NCBI GenBank assembly: GCA_964442745.1
Contig: CAYUAI010000017.1
Span: 1-62,014, forward strand
Length of the DNA stretch: 62,014 nt
Source: CAYUAI01 sp964442745
GTDB lineage: Bacteria > Pseudomonadota > Gammaproteobacteria > S012-40
Reading direction: 5' to 3'
Below the pieces are notes generated by a model that worked only from the letters and a program-made list of their open reading frames with translations, ran no database searches and was not told the DNA's origin. The position numbers were made by a program, and so were the translations under genes. Positions 52,858-61,196 of the stretch are shown here, piece by piece. Every line of letters starts with the position of its first letter. Position 1 is the stretch's first letter.

Positions 52858-53688
52858 GTGGGCGATATTTTGAATAGGCGACAATTTTTGAAGACATCAA
52901 TCGGTGTGACACTGGTCGGGGTCAGCCCGTTCACTGCGTTTTCAGTCCAGGCGGCTGCACTGGGAATGGAAACCAAGATTGATCTAAAAAAAACACGTTT
53001 GTTTAATGCGCATTTCGGTGATGATATTTTTGTGGCCGATAACAACAAAGCGGTGTTAAGCGCGGTTTTTAAACGGTTTCGGCGTCTCATTGATGTGGTT
53101 GGGTATACTAAGTTTGCATTGATTGATTTTGATGGAGCCCTAAAAATTGCTCGTAATTACCCACAAGTGGGTGCTTTTCCTAAAGAAGAACTTGTATTTT
53201 TAGAATTTATTTTTTATTTTGACGCAAAAGTTTACGGTTTCTGGGGGGAGAAGTTACTCACTGAAATTGATGCCGAGCTCTCTCGAAAAGCGGTGAAAAA
53301 AATTTCTGGGACGGCACAGTATTTATTTCGCGGTGATGCCGAAAAAATTTATGGGAAAATCCATAAAGCAATGGGTGACCGAGTGATTTTAACCTCAGGG
53401 GTACGTGGGGTTGTCAAACAGTTGTATTTGTTTTTGAAAAAAGTGCAGTACTCAAAAGGTAATTTTTCCATGGCGTCGAGATCGGTCGCGCCGCCAGGTC
53501 ATTCGTTTCATGGAGTGGGTGATTTTGATATCGGTAAAGCCGGTTTTGGTTATCGTAACTTCACCTCCGCTTTCGCCCAAACCGATGAATATAAACGTTT
53601 GATAGAACTAGGCTATCTTAAAATACGCTATCCTAAAGGTAATCCATTCGGGGTGCGGTTTGAGCCTTGGCATGTCAAAGTGGTTTAA
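52858..53688 (+). CDS. Tat-exported M15-type D,D-carboxypeptidase-like protein
   Basis: A 276-residue protein. The export signal LNRRQFLKTSIGVTLVGVSP carries the twin-arginine motif RRxFLK, so it is probably sent folded to the periplasm. The C-terminal domain shows the M15/VanY zinc motifs: PPGHSFHGVGDFDIG (SxHxxGxxxD) and FEPWHVKVV (ExxWH). These enzymes trim D-Ala from peptidoglycan peptides. No ATG lies near the signal. GTG 52858 or TTG 52870 are likely starts; a longer frame from 52765 overlaps dusA. Its end overlaps the convergent SRAP gene by 14 bases. Confidence 0.75.
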   Translation: MGDILNRRQFLKTSIGVTLVGVSPFTAFSVQAAALGMETKIDLKKTRLFNAHFGDDIFVADNNKAVLSAVFKRFRRLIDVVGYTKFALIDFDGALKIARNYPQVGAFPKEELVFLEFIFYFDAKVYGFWGEKLLTEIDAELSRKAVKKISGTAQYLFRGDAEKIYGKIHKAMGDRVILTSGVRGVVKQLYLFLKKVQYSKGNFSMASRSVAPPGHSFHGVGDFDIGKAGFGYRNFTSAFAQTDEYKRLIELGYLKIRYPKGNPFGVRFEPWHVKVV

Positions 53689-54334
53689 TACACACGGGGT
53701 TATCATGGCGTGCATTATTCACGTATTTGGCCACCGGGTAGGTCTCTAAATCTTCGCCTTGGTAGGAAGTGAGCAAATGGTTGGCTGTTGAGCTGCTAAG
53801 ATCTAACCAATGCGGTACGTTTTGGGCAGTTAATATCACCGGCATTCGATGATGAACCGGCGTCATGAGCGGGTTAGCTTCCGTGGTGATGATGGTGGTC
53901 GATTCAATGGTGGTTTGGTGATTGGTCCAGCATTCCCACAGCCCAGCAAATAATAAGGGTGACTGATCTTTTTTCCGAAAATAATACGGCTGTTTTTCAT
54001 TATTTTCTCGCTTCCATTCATAAAAACCATCAACGGGTATTACACAACGTTGTGTTCGGTACGCCTGGCGAAAAGCGGGTTTTTCTGTCACGGTTTCTGA
54101 TCTTGCATTAAATAAATGGATTTTGGGCTGTGCTGTTTTACTCCAACGGGGAATCAACCCCCAACGCATTTTTTTCCATTCCAACTGGCCGGTACGATCC
54201 GATAACCGTAAAATGGCTAACTCGGTGGTGGGAACGATATTATAACGCGGTGTCATATCAAACAGATCGTTGATAATATCTAACATATCCATTATTTTAT
54301 CCGCGGCGGTTACTTGAGCGAGTCGGCCACACAT
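53675..54334 (-). CDS. SRAP-domain protein (YedK/HMCES family)
   Basis: A 219-residue SOS-response-associated peptidase-fold protein. Members crosslink to abasic sites in single-stranded DNA through the N-terminal Cys exposed after Met removal. Here the protein starts MCGRLAQ. Other conserved parts are YNIVPTTELAI, MRWGLIPRWSK, FNARSETVTEKPAFRQAY with the active Asn, CVIPVDGFYEWK with the active Glu, and TPVHHRMPVIL with the active His. All catalytic residues appear intact. It is convergent with the M15 peptidase gene and divergent from the DUF455 gene. Confidence 0.93.
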   Translation of the reverse strand: MCGRLAQVTAADKIMDMLDIINDLFDMTPRYNIVPTTELAILRLSDRTGQLEWKKMRWGLIPRWSKTAQPKIHLFNARSETVTEKPAFRQAYRTQRCVIPVDGFYEWKRENNEKQPYYFRKKDQSPLLFAGLWECWTNHQTTIESTTIITTEANPLMTPVHHRMPVILTAQNVPHWLDLSSSTANHLLTSYQGEDLETYPVAKYVNNARHDNPVCIKPL

Positions 54335-54373
54335 GAGTTAATATTGATTCCTAGGTTAATGAGCTGGAGTTAA

Positions 54374-55261
54374 ATGATAACATTAAGCCATGAAAAGCAG
54401 GAATCGCTCAGAACAAATAATCAACAGATACGCCTTAGAATGAATAATAGTACTTCAAATAATTGCAACAATATATTTGTGATGGCCCAGCGCTGTCTTT
54501 GTGAGCCTGTTCCGCTAAAAAAACTTGAATTGACGAAACAGATCTATCAAGCCTGGCAAAAGGGTGAGTTACTCTTGCAGCCCGTGAATTTGGATACCGA
54601 TGTGACCGAGCCTGGTCGTCCTGAAAGGCCACGGTTAGTGGAACCCAGGTATTTGGCGCGCAGAAATCCAGGTACTTTGCTCGGTCATGCGGCGTTGATG
54701 CATGCGATAGCTCATATTGAATTCAACGCGATTAATTTGGCGTGGGATGCGGTGTATCGGTTTCGCGATTTGCCGGCGGATTTTTATCAGGACTGGATTC
54801 AGGTGGCCTCGGAAGAGGCGTATCATTTTCAATTAGTGTTAACGTATCTAAATAGCCTTGGTTATCAGTATGGGGATTTTGATGCGCACAATGGTTTATG
54901 GCAGGTGGCCATGCAAACGGCGCATGATCCATTATTGCGGATGGCCTTGGTGCCTCGGGTACTGGAGGCGAGAGGGTTAGATGTAACACCCTCGATGATT
55001 GAGCGACTGACTAAGTTTGGTTATCATGAGGCGGCTAGTCTATTGCAAATAATTTATGAGGAAGAAATTGGTCATGTGGCGATTGGCAGTCGCTGGTTTC
55101 GTTATTTATGTGATCATCGATCGTTGAATTATGAAACGGAATTTTTGCGATTGATCCAAACCTTTGCCAATGGAAAATTACGAGGGCCATTTAATTTATC
55201 GGCTCGGCAACAAGCCGGTTTTGGTCCATTAGAAATTGAATATTTAGAAAATCAAAGTTAG
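54374..55261 (+). CDS. DUF455 family ferritin-like protein
   Basis: A 295-residue protein of the DUF455 family, a ferritin-like helical bundle with an unknown reaction. Two Glu/His metal motifs are visible: HIEFNAINLAWDA and EEAYHF in the first half, and YEEEIGHVAIG in the second. The stretch HAALMHAIAHIEF, RGLDVTPSMI and FNLSARQQAGF are also family-typical. ATG 54374 has a GGAG site four bases upstream; internal ATGs at 54440 and 54482 could give a shorter N-terminus. The lipoprotein gene follows four bases after the stop, so they are likely cotranscribed. Confidence 0.85.
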   Translation: MITLSHEKQESLRTNNQQIRLRMNNSTSNNCNNIFVMAQRCLCEPVPLKKLELTKQIYQAWQKGELLLQPVNLDTDVTEPGRPERPRLVEPRYLARRNPGTLLGHAALMHAIAHIEFNAINLAWDAVYRFRDLPADFYQDWIQVASEEAYHFQLVLTYLNSLGYQYGDFDAHNGLWQVAMQTAHDPLLRMALVPRVLEARGLDVTPSMIERLTKFGYHEAASLLQIIYEEEIGHVAIGSRWFRYLCDHRSLNYETEFLRLIQTFANGKLRGPFNLSARQQAGFGPLEIEYLENQS

Positions 55262-55264
55262 TTT

Positions 55265-55954
55265 GTGATGATGAAATGGATGGTGTTTTTGGGGTGCTTG
55301 AATTTTATCGCTTGTACGACGGTTCCTGAGCAACAGGCTGTGTTGCCAAGTGATCATAAAGGCATGGTGCTATTGTTCAGTGAAATACGTGAAGGAGGTA
55401 AAGAAACACCAATGCGTATGCTGATCAATGCGACTTTTTTACGTATTGATCAGGGGCCAGAGAGTCGTCGCTATACTTTATTTGATCGGCGGAAAAAAGT
55501 GATTTACCAGGTGGCTGAAGATCAATCCATGCAGGTGATAAAAAATCAGCTCGTGACCATTAAGCCTCCTCAGGCTATCCAGTGGCAGATTGAATCACAG
55601 CCGAGTTCTGCGTTGATGCGTATGCCAAACGTGGCCCAAGCGACCCATAGGAAACTGAGTTTAAACGGTAAGACTTGTTATAATACGATCGTGGTTGATG
55701 GTTTATTAAATGACGCATTAGCTATATTACGGGAATATTATGGCGTGCTTGCGGGTGAGTTATCACATGGTTATGAGTCAGATGGTACCTCGGATGCCTT
55801 GTGTTGGTCGGCGATTAATATTTTTACGCCGTTGCAACGTTTCAACGCTGGTTTCCCCATGCGAGAGTGGGGGGCAGGTTACCAACGCTTCTTAATGGAT
55901 TATCGTTTGCAGGTAGAGATCCCGGAGCCTATGTTTACGCGACCAAAAGACTAG
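55265..55954 (+). CDS. Putative lipoprotein, unknown function
   Basis: A 229-residue protein with a lipoprotein signal (KWMVFLGCLNFIAC, lipid Cys about 18). The mature domain is beta-rich, with ATFLRIDQGPESRRYTLFDR, KVIYQVAEDQSMQVI and a Cys in LNGKTCYNTIVV. I do not recognise the family. It starts with GTG-ATG-ATG just after the DUF455 stop and is the last gene of this short operon. Membrane location is the only supported claim. Confidence 0.7.
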   Translation: MMMKWMVFLGCLNFIACTTVPEQQAVLPSDHKGMVLLFSEIREGGKETPMRMLINATFLRIDQGPESRRYTLFDRRKKVIYQVAEDQSMQVIKNQLVTIKPPQAIQWQIESQPSSALMRMPNVAQATHRKLSLNGKTCYNTIVVDGLLNDALAILREYYGVLAGELSHGYESDGTSDALCWSAINIFTPLQRFNAGFPMREWGAGYQRFLMDYRLQVEIPEPMFTRPKD

Positions 55955-56442
55955 GAATGGGTTACGTAATCACTTCCCGATTTGGCGCTCAGATTGGGTT
56001 GGTATTGGTTCGTTCTGATTGAGAAAAAACGCAGGAATAGTGGTTCTATTCTGACGGTGATAGCTCAGTGAATATGGCTTCTAAAGTTGAAGCATCAAGT
56101 AGCTGCAATATATTGGGTTGCCAGTGTTTTAGTAGACTTTCCGGGAGTCAGGTAACTGGGTGGAATAGTGCCAGGGTCGATCCCCATTGTATAAAACCAA
56201 GGGAAATACGGGAGGTAATTGTTGGTTCGCGGTGAGCTTTTTCTCCCGAATCAGGTGCTGATATAACAAGCCTACATAGACGAGTCATCGCACGGGCATC
56301 CAACCCAACGTTGGGGTTCGGATTGAAATGAGTGTGGCGGAGCGGCACGTACGCCGGGCGGCCGGGGCCAATGAGCTGTCGCGTAGGCGAGTTGATTGGG
56401 TGACAAGGATGTCCCAAATCTTTCACGAGGTAGCGACACCCT
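55955..56442. other. 488-base gap with a GC-rich structured stretch
   Basis: No credible gene. The right half (about 56270-56440) is clearly GC-richer than the surroundings and full of self-complementary sequence: a near-perfect palindrome at 56298-56323 (AACCCAACGTTGGGGTT core), CGGC-ACGTAC-GCCG near 56341-56354 and a GGCC-rich run near 56360-56370. A 116-codon frame on the minus strand (56148-56498) overlaps the end of recJ in another frame. Its product is Pro/His/Arg-rich and looks non-genuine. This could be a structured RNA or a mobile remnant. Confidence 0.4.
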
Positions 56443-58182
56443 TTAATTGTCAATATATTCCAATATGAGTTGGACTTTTCTATTTCCCCGATATTCATTG
56501 ATATCTAATTTATACGCCATATTGAATTTTTGTCCTTCGAAGGAGGTATTCTCCTCGGCTATTTTTGATGTCATATTAAAAGCAATGGCATCATAGGTTT
56601 TGCTGGACGCTGGATATTTTAAAACAAGCTTTAAATGTTTATCGGCTAATATTCGTTGATTGACGACATGGAAATGACCATCAAACAGTGGTTCTGGAAA
56701 GGCTTGTCCCCAGGGACCACCGTTGCGAATACATTGCGCGACTTCCATCGTTAATTCATCATCGGTTAACTCACCATCGCTGGCAATTGTGCTAATTAAG
56801 TCCTCCTCGGTGACTTGGCTGGCAATTTCATGATTAAATGCGTCAGTAAATTGCGGCAAGTTGGTGCGTTGGATCGTCAGTCCCGCCGCCATGGCATGCC
56901 CGCCAAATTTAGCGAGCAAGCCGCTGTGTTGGGTGGCAATGGCATCCAGCACATCACGAATGTGTATGCCTGGAATCGAACGGGCCGATCCTTTAATTTC
57001 ATCATTGTCACTGTCTGCAAAGGCAATCACGGGTCGATGATATTTGTCTTTGACCCGTGAAGCGAGGATGCCAACCACACCTTGATGCCAAGTAGGTTCG
57101 TATAGGCATAGACCAAAAGGTAATGTGTCAGTGCATGCATCGATTGCGGTTAGGGCGCTGAGCGCTTGTCGCTGCATTTCGGCTTCAATTTCTTTACGCT
57201 CACTGTTCAGTGAATCCAATTGTTGAGCGAGTCTTCTTGCATCAGGCAGATCATCCGCGATCAGGCAAGCAATACCAATACTCATGTCTTCAAGGCGTCC
57301 GGCGGCATTGAGTCGAGGGCCTAACGCAAACGCGAGATCGGTTGAGGTTAATTGTTGCCAGGATCGATTGGATATTTCTAACAACGCTTGGATACCTGCA
57401 CAACATTTTCCTGCTCGAATGCGTTTGATACCTTGATTGACAAGAATGCGATTGTTGCGATCTAAAGGGACGACATCTGCGACCGTACCAAGGGCGACAA
57501 TATCGAGCATTTGTGCTAAGTTGGGTTCATGGATGCCTGTTTGCTCAAACCAACCGATGCCTCTGAAGTGATGGCGCAGTGCCATCATGACATAAAAGAT
57601 AACTCCAACACCGGCCAGGTGTTTGCTGGGAAATTCGTCGCCGACTTGATTTGGATTAACAATGGCGTTGGCATCGGGTAATTGTTGACCGGGCAGATGA
57701 TGATCGGTGACTAACACATTGATGCCCAATTCTCTCGCTAGGCGAACGCCTTCGATGCTGGATATGCCATTATCTACGGTGATGATTAGCTTGGGATTGA
57801 GTGCTAATGTTTCTTTGACTATTTCCGGGGTCAGGCCGTAGCCAAATTTAAATCGATTGGGTACCTTGAAGTCCACATGTTTGGCGCCTAATTGTCGCAA
57901 GACTTTAAGAGCCAGGGTGGTGCTGGTGGCGCCGTCAGCATCAAAATCACCAATGATGATGATGTTTTCTTGAGCCTGGATGGTTTGCGCCAAGAGTGCG
58001 ACGGCTTTATCGATGTCTTTTAATAAATGGAAGGGAAGTAAACCGGACAGAGAATAATCTAACTCGTTAGGAGACTGAATTTGTCGATGGACATAAATTC
58101 GACGTAGGATCGGGTGAAGATCGGGTGGCCAGTTGATATTATCATCAAGCGTGCGCGTGCGTCGTGTAATAAATTTCCGCAT
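56443..58182 (-). CDS. recJ: Single-stranded-DNA-specific exonuclease RecJ
   Basis: A 579-residue 5'-3' exonuclease of the DHH family that works in recombination and mismatch repair. ATG 58182 (MRKFITRRTR) matches the homologue start better than the longer frame to 58242. Motif I is IIGDFDADGATSTT, motif III is VTVDNG-like (ITVDNGISS) and the DHH motif is LVTDHHLPG. Then come AGVGVIFYVM and LGTVADVVPLDRNNR. The DHHA1 domain holds FGGHAMAAGLTI. A C-terminal OB domain ends in YRGNRKVQLILEYI. Length is close to E. coli RecJ (577). It stands alone here. Confidence 0.95.
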   Translation of the reverse strand: MRKFITRRTRTLDDNINWPPDLHPILRRIYVHRQIQSPNELDYSLSGLLPFHLLKDIDKAVALLAQTIQAQENIIIIGDFDADGATSTTLALKVLRQLGAKHVDFKVPNRFKFGYGLTPEIVKETLALNPKLIITVDNGISSIEGVRLARELGINVLVTDHHLPGQQLPDANAIVNPNQVGDEFPSKHLAGVGVIFYVMMALRHHFRGIGWFEQTGIHEPNLAQMLDIVALGTVADVVPLDRNNRILVNQGIKRIRAGKCCAGIQALLEISNRSWQQLTSTDLAFALGPRLNAAGRLEDMSIGIACLIADDLPDARRLAQQLDSLNSERKEIEAEMQRQALSALTAIDACTDTLPFGLCLYEPTWHQGVVGILASRVKDKYHRPVIAFADSDNDEIKGSARSIPGIHIRDVLDAIATQHSGLLAKFGGHAMAAGLTIQRTNLPQFTDAFNHEIASQVTEEDLISTIASDGELTDDELTMEVAQCIRNGGPWGQAFPEPLFDGHFHVVNQRILADKHLKLVLKYPASSKTYDAIAFNMTSKIAEENTSFEGQKFNMAYKLDINEYRGNRKVQLILEYIDN

Positions 58183-58390
58183 TGTCCGTTTACATCCATT
58201 GGGTAGCCAGCAATTGTATCGTAATCTTAAGGCGTGTGCCAATATACAATGAGAGTCTAACCCATTTAAAAAAGGGTGTATTCAGCAAGGGATGAGCATG
58301 GCCAAAGCTTGAGGCCGGTTTTGTTGTTATATACCTAAATCTCAAACGCTTCGGGGTGATTACATGATTACTATCGGGGATAGTGTATTT

Positions 58391-58425
58391 TGTTAGAAGA
58401 ACAGGTTATTATGCCCTTTCTAACA
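58391..58425. promoter_or_regulatory. Inverted repeat upstream of the small membrane ORF
   Basis: TGTTAGAA (58391-58398) and TTCTAACA (58418-58425) are exact complements separated by 19 bases, lying between recJ and the smORF. It could be a dimeric operator or a weak hairpin. Nothing else supports a function. Confidence 0.3.
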
Positions 58426-58462
58426 TAAAGAACATTCAACCGACGCTTAATTTTTTAACAAT

Positions 58463-58609
58463 ATGAACAACAAACAGAGACTCAACTATATTTTACAATT
58501 GGAGCGTCACGATAAAATCAAAAAAATTGTCATTGGTGTTACTATCGTACTCGTTATTGGTGGCCTACTTATCTATTCACAGTACAAGAATTTAGTCAAC
58601 ATCCAATAA
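58463..58609 (+). CDS. 48-residue single-pass membrane protein
   Basis: ATG 58463 opens a frame for a 48-residue protein ending at TAA 58607-58609. It has a charged N-terminal half (MNNKQRLNYILQLERHDKIK) and one strong membrane span at about residues 22-38 (IVIGVTIVLVIGGLLIY), then SQYKNLVNIQ. The charge pattern is that of a small inner-membrane protein with its N-terminus in the cytoplasm. No good ribosome site precedes it. I know no homologue. A long hairpin follows 48 bases after the stop. The amphipathic-then-hydrophobic layout makes a chance frame less likely, but it is not proven. Confidence 0.5.
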   Translation: MNNKQRLNYILQLERHDKIKKIVIGVTIVLVIGGLLIYSQYKNLVNIQ

Positions 58610-58656
58610 CAAATTAACACCGGTGCGGTGCATCGTGAAGTTACAGCGACTTTCCG

Positions 58657-58742
58657 CTCATGGGCGAATTGTGTGACGCGCATAAGCAGATACCCATATT
58701 TGAGATGCTTTTGTCCACCCTTCACACAATTCGCCCCATGAG
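58657..58742. repeat. 86-base long hairpin (about 20-bp arms)
   Basis: CTCATGGGCGAATTGTGTGA at 58657-58676 is complementary to TCACACAATTCGCCCCATGAG (split: TCACACAATT at 58722-58731 and CGCCCCATGAG at 58732-58742) except for one bulged base. An inner stem AAGCA/TGCTT sits in the loop. The plus strand continues into a T-rich run (about 58748-58768). It may act as a terminator between the smORF and the convergent alkC gene, or be a MITE. Confidence 0.6.
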
Positions 58743-58801
58743 TGAATATTTTTTTCATTTTTTGTTTTACTGTCGTTACTCAAAACGAACAAAGCAAATC
58801 G

Positions 58802-59917
58802 CTAATTTCTTGTCAATTTAAATGTGCCCAGGGTGCTCGTTGACCCATTCAAAATAATATCTATTTTGTGAATGCCAGGATAATGTTTTCGCGTTGTCAT
58901 TTCAGCCAATGAAATTTTTTTATTCATTCCCATCGTTTCTTGAGGGGCAAGATTGATCGTTTTTAGTTTAAAAACTTTCGGGCTTGTTTTGCCATTCGCC
59001 TTCACGAAATGAACGCGAAAATCCACTAAAATACGTCGATGCTTCGAATCCTCGTTGGTAACGTCGAAGGCCATTGTCACCGCCCCTCCAATGACGGCAG
59101 GGGTTGGTGTGATGATCCCATTGGCGATTGATAAATTGCTATCGTCACCAAACCCCAACACTTCAAGCGCCCCAGGGTCGGCACGTTTCACGGCTGAACG
59201 CAGCGCATGGCGGATCAGCCAACGCCTTTCATCTGAGGAATTCTTCATCCATTTGCGCGTGGTCTTCACTAATATCGATGGGTGATCTTTCCCGATGTCA
59301 TTCAGATTATTCGCAACCGAACGACGCACAAAAAGTTCTGGATCATCCTTGAGTAATTCGAGTAATGTTAATACCGGGCGAGGATTTTTTTGAAACTGGC
59401 GCAAGCGTGGTGCCCACGGCAAACGAGGACGCGTTCCCTCCGAAACCAAACGACGAACATGTGCCTCTGGATCTTCTGCCCAGTTCTTAAGGCGCTTCAT
59501 TGTCGCTGCTGGATATCGCTCAATGAAAGGACGAATACTGAACTCAGCCGAAAATCGCTGTGTTAATTCATACTGAGCATCCATCGATATCTCAAAATGC
59601 TCTATTCCATGTTCAGCCACAAAAAAAACATGAGGCAAATAAAGAAAGGGTGCCATCCCAAAGTTTTCAGTGGTTTCCAGTTTCGGGCCGAGCGATGCAA
59701 GCAGTATCTCAATGGCCGCTTGATAATCATCAGGCAGGTAAGACCCCAGTGTTCGAGCAATTCTCCATCCACGAGGCATCAACTCAAGCGCCTCATAACC
59801 GTCAAGCACCTCTTGAATAAATGCATTAGCATCGAATTTGGAAAATACCGGCGATATCATTCCTGCAATTTTTATGGGAATCTCAACACCAAAATGATTT
59901 TTTAGTGGCTCAGCCAT
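58802..59917 (-). CDS. alkC: AlkC-type DNA alkylation repair glycosylase with Ig-like C-terminal domain
   Basis: A 371-residue HEAT-like repeat DNA glycosylase. AlkC family members excise bulky N-alkylated bases such as 3-methyladenine without flipping the base. The N-terminus MAEPLKNHFG is typical. The central region has the hallmark SEGTRPRLPWAPRLRQF followed by DDPELFVRRSVANNLNDIGKDHP and WLIRHALRSAVK. After about residue 265 a beta-rich domain (VTMAFDVTNEDSKHRRIL) corresponds to the Ig-like domain of the longer AlkC form. The neighbours are accessory or degraded genes, so acquisition by transfer is possible. Confidence 0.85.
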   Translation of the reverse strand: MAEPLKNHFGVEIPIKIAGMISPVFSKFDANAFIQEVLDGYEALELMPRGWRIARTLGSYLPDDYQAAIEILLASLGPKLETTENFGMAPFLYLPHVFFVAEHGIEHFEISMDAQYELTQRFSAEFSIRPFIERYPAATMKRLKNWAEDPEAHVRRLVSEGTRPRLPWAPRLRQFQKNPRPVLTLLELLKDDPELFVRRSVANNLNDIGKDHPSILVKTTRKWMKNSSDERRWLIRHALRSAVKRADPGALEVLGFGDDSNLSIANGIITPTPAVIGGAVTMAFDVTNEDSKHRRILVDFRVHFVKANGKTSPKVFKLKTINLAPQETMGMNKKISLAEMTTRKHYPGIHKIDIILNGSTSTLGTFKLTRN

Positions 59918-59961
59918 GATAAAAAGTCCTTTAAAAAATAACGTTTTTTGATATGCGACCC

Positions 59962-60294
59962 TTACTTAATCCGTTGCCAAAAGCTGATATCCACTGATTC
60001 AGAATCAATAATCTCAAGGTACTGAAGTGCAAATTCATTCTCCATCCATTGACTACATATTGCTTCGGCTGCCTCTTGGGAAGTCGCAAATACTAAATCC
60101 ACATAGGCTCCGTCTTTTCCTTTTAAAATCGTATGACCAAGAAATTTTTTTTCTTTCGATAAAAACTCTCGCTCCATGTGTTTTGCTGCTTCAAGTAATT
60201 TTTCTTCAGAAGCTCCTGTTTTGAGCTTAAATACGCCAAATTCCATACCGACGAAAGTGTTTATATTGGTGAGATTTTGTAATGACCCTGACAA
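59962..60294 (-). CDS. Small protein with a possible dimeric alpha/beta-barrel fold
   Basis: A 110-residue protein of unknown function. The pattern FGVFKLKTGASEEKLLEAAKHM, FLGHTILKGKDGAYVDLVFA and AICSQWMENEFALQYLEII resembles ABM or dimeric ferredoxin-like domains, where a short beta strand is followed by a helix twice. The start is probably TTG 60294, because an AGGAGA site lies six bases upstream (60301-60306, minus strand). The first ATG in frame is 16 codons later (MEFGVF). It ends 44 bases before alkC starts on the same strand, so cotranscription with alkC is likely. Confidence 0.6.
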   Translation of the reverse strand: MSGSLQNLTNINTFVGMEFGVFKLKTGASEEKLLEAAKHMEREFLSKEKKFLGHTILKGKDGAYVDLVFATSQEAAEAICSQWMENEFALQYLEIIDSESVDISFWQRIK

Positions 60295-60410
60295 TTTCTA
60301 TCTCCTGTCATATGCTTATCACATTTCAAAAAAACGGATTAAGAACCGTTTCATGGCTTTATTTACTGCGGCTAAAAACGAATACTCGCTGAACGATTAC
60401 AATTATATAT

Positions 60411-60444
60411 CAAGACTACTGACAACTTAGTGTCAGTAGTCTTG
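60411..60444. terminator. 14-bp perfect hairpin downstream of the LVIVD remnant
   Basis: CAAGACTACTGACA (60411-60424) and TGTCAGTAGTCTTG (60431-60444) form a perfect 14-base stem with a six-base loop. It has no clear T-tract on either side. It probably terminated the minus-strand LVIVD gene, or is a repeat end. Confidence 0.5.
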
Positions 60445-60549
60445 CGATGTATTATGTAAGGACAGTTAAATCAGGCGTACAAGCTATGCACAGACAGGGT
60501 TTTTATTTGGAAATTTTTGAAAAACCTCATCATAAAACAATTTCCCTGC

Positions 60550-60900
60550 TTACCCTCCCTCGGCTACATGATCAATATTTATTTCACTCAACTTCACCAA
60601 AAACTCATCCGAAAAATCATATTGCAATATCCCCGTTGCGGCGCTCACTAATAGAATATCATTATGTGGAATCACGTCATAACAATTCACTTCGGTTAAG
60701 GTCTCGGTGATTTTAATGTTACTTTTATCTTCGACATTGTAAATTTTTAATCCGGCTGCGCCATCACATACAAACAATTTATCCCCGTGATTCCTAAGCC
60801 ATAGGATGCTTGCATGGGATAGGATTTTTCTAAGACAGGGTTGGAAATATTGGTATAGAACTCTAAACCGAATGACGGTATCCCGCCATAAAAATTCTTA
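60550..60900 (-). pseudogene. Remnant of an LVIVD-repeat beta-propeller protein
   Basis: On the minus strand the 5' part reads FGLEFYTNISNPVLEKSYPM and QASYGLGITG. A one-base loss near 60786 then shifts the frame, which continues DKLFVCDGAAGLKIYNVED and NCYDVIPHNDILLVS to TAA at 60550. Together these pieces reproduce a stretch of the LVIVD repeat family (HGLGIDGD-LF-CDG-AGLKVYD). The N-terminal part is missing above about 60900. The function of intact relatives is poorly known; they are usually surface or exported beta-propellers. Confidence 0.65.
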
Positions 60901-60993
60901 ATCTATTGAAAATAAAATATATTAAATTTATTCATCGCTGTATACGAAGCATTAATTCCCCCCGGTGGCCTAATATACAATCAATCGGGGGAA

Positions 60994-61196
60994 ATGATGG
61001 ACAATTCAGCCTTAGCCTTGAAATGTGAAGACTCAGAAAAGGACGATGATCCTGCGCAGGCCGAGATCTCGGAAGTTCGAGTGATTGAAAACGACGACCC
61101 GGATATTTATGTTTTTTTTCGCAACGAACTGTTCGCACAATATCAAAAGCGCGATCATTTCACTCGTAATGTCATCATCGCGCAATTATTTTTAGG
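60994..61196 (+). pseudogene. N-terminal fragment of a possible transposase or HTH protein
   Basis: The frame from ATG 60994 gives an acidic N-terminus (ALKCEDSEKDDDPAQAE), then IYVFFRNELFAQYQKRDHF and TRNVIIAQLFLG. That last part resembles the region just before a helix-turn-helix in some transposases. The similarity stops exactly at the left end of the inverted-repeat element at 61195. After it the frame ends within a few codons. The fragment was therefore probably cut by insertion of that element. The family assignment is a weak impression. Confidence 0.35.

Noticed and set aside
56148..56498. 116-codon minus-strand frame overlapping recJ
   Set aside because: Composition rich in Pro, His and Arg, no domain, overlap with recJ in another frame, and it runs through GC-rich palindromic DNA; treated as non-coding.
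60352..60429. 25-codon frame MALFTAAKNEY... before the 14-bp hairpin
   Set aside because: It runs into the hairpin, lacks a ribosome site and has no known relative; likely chance.
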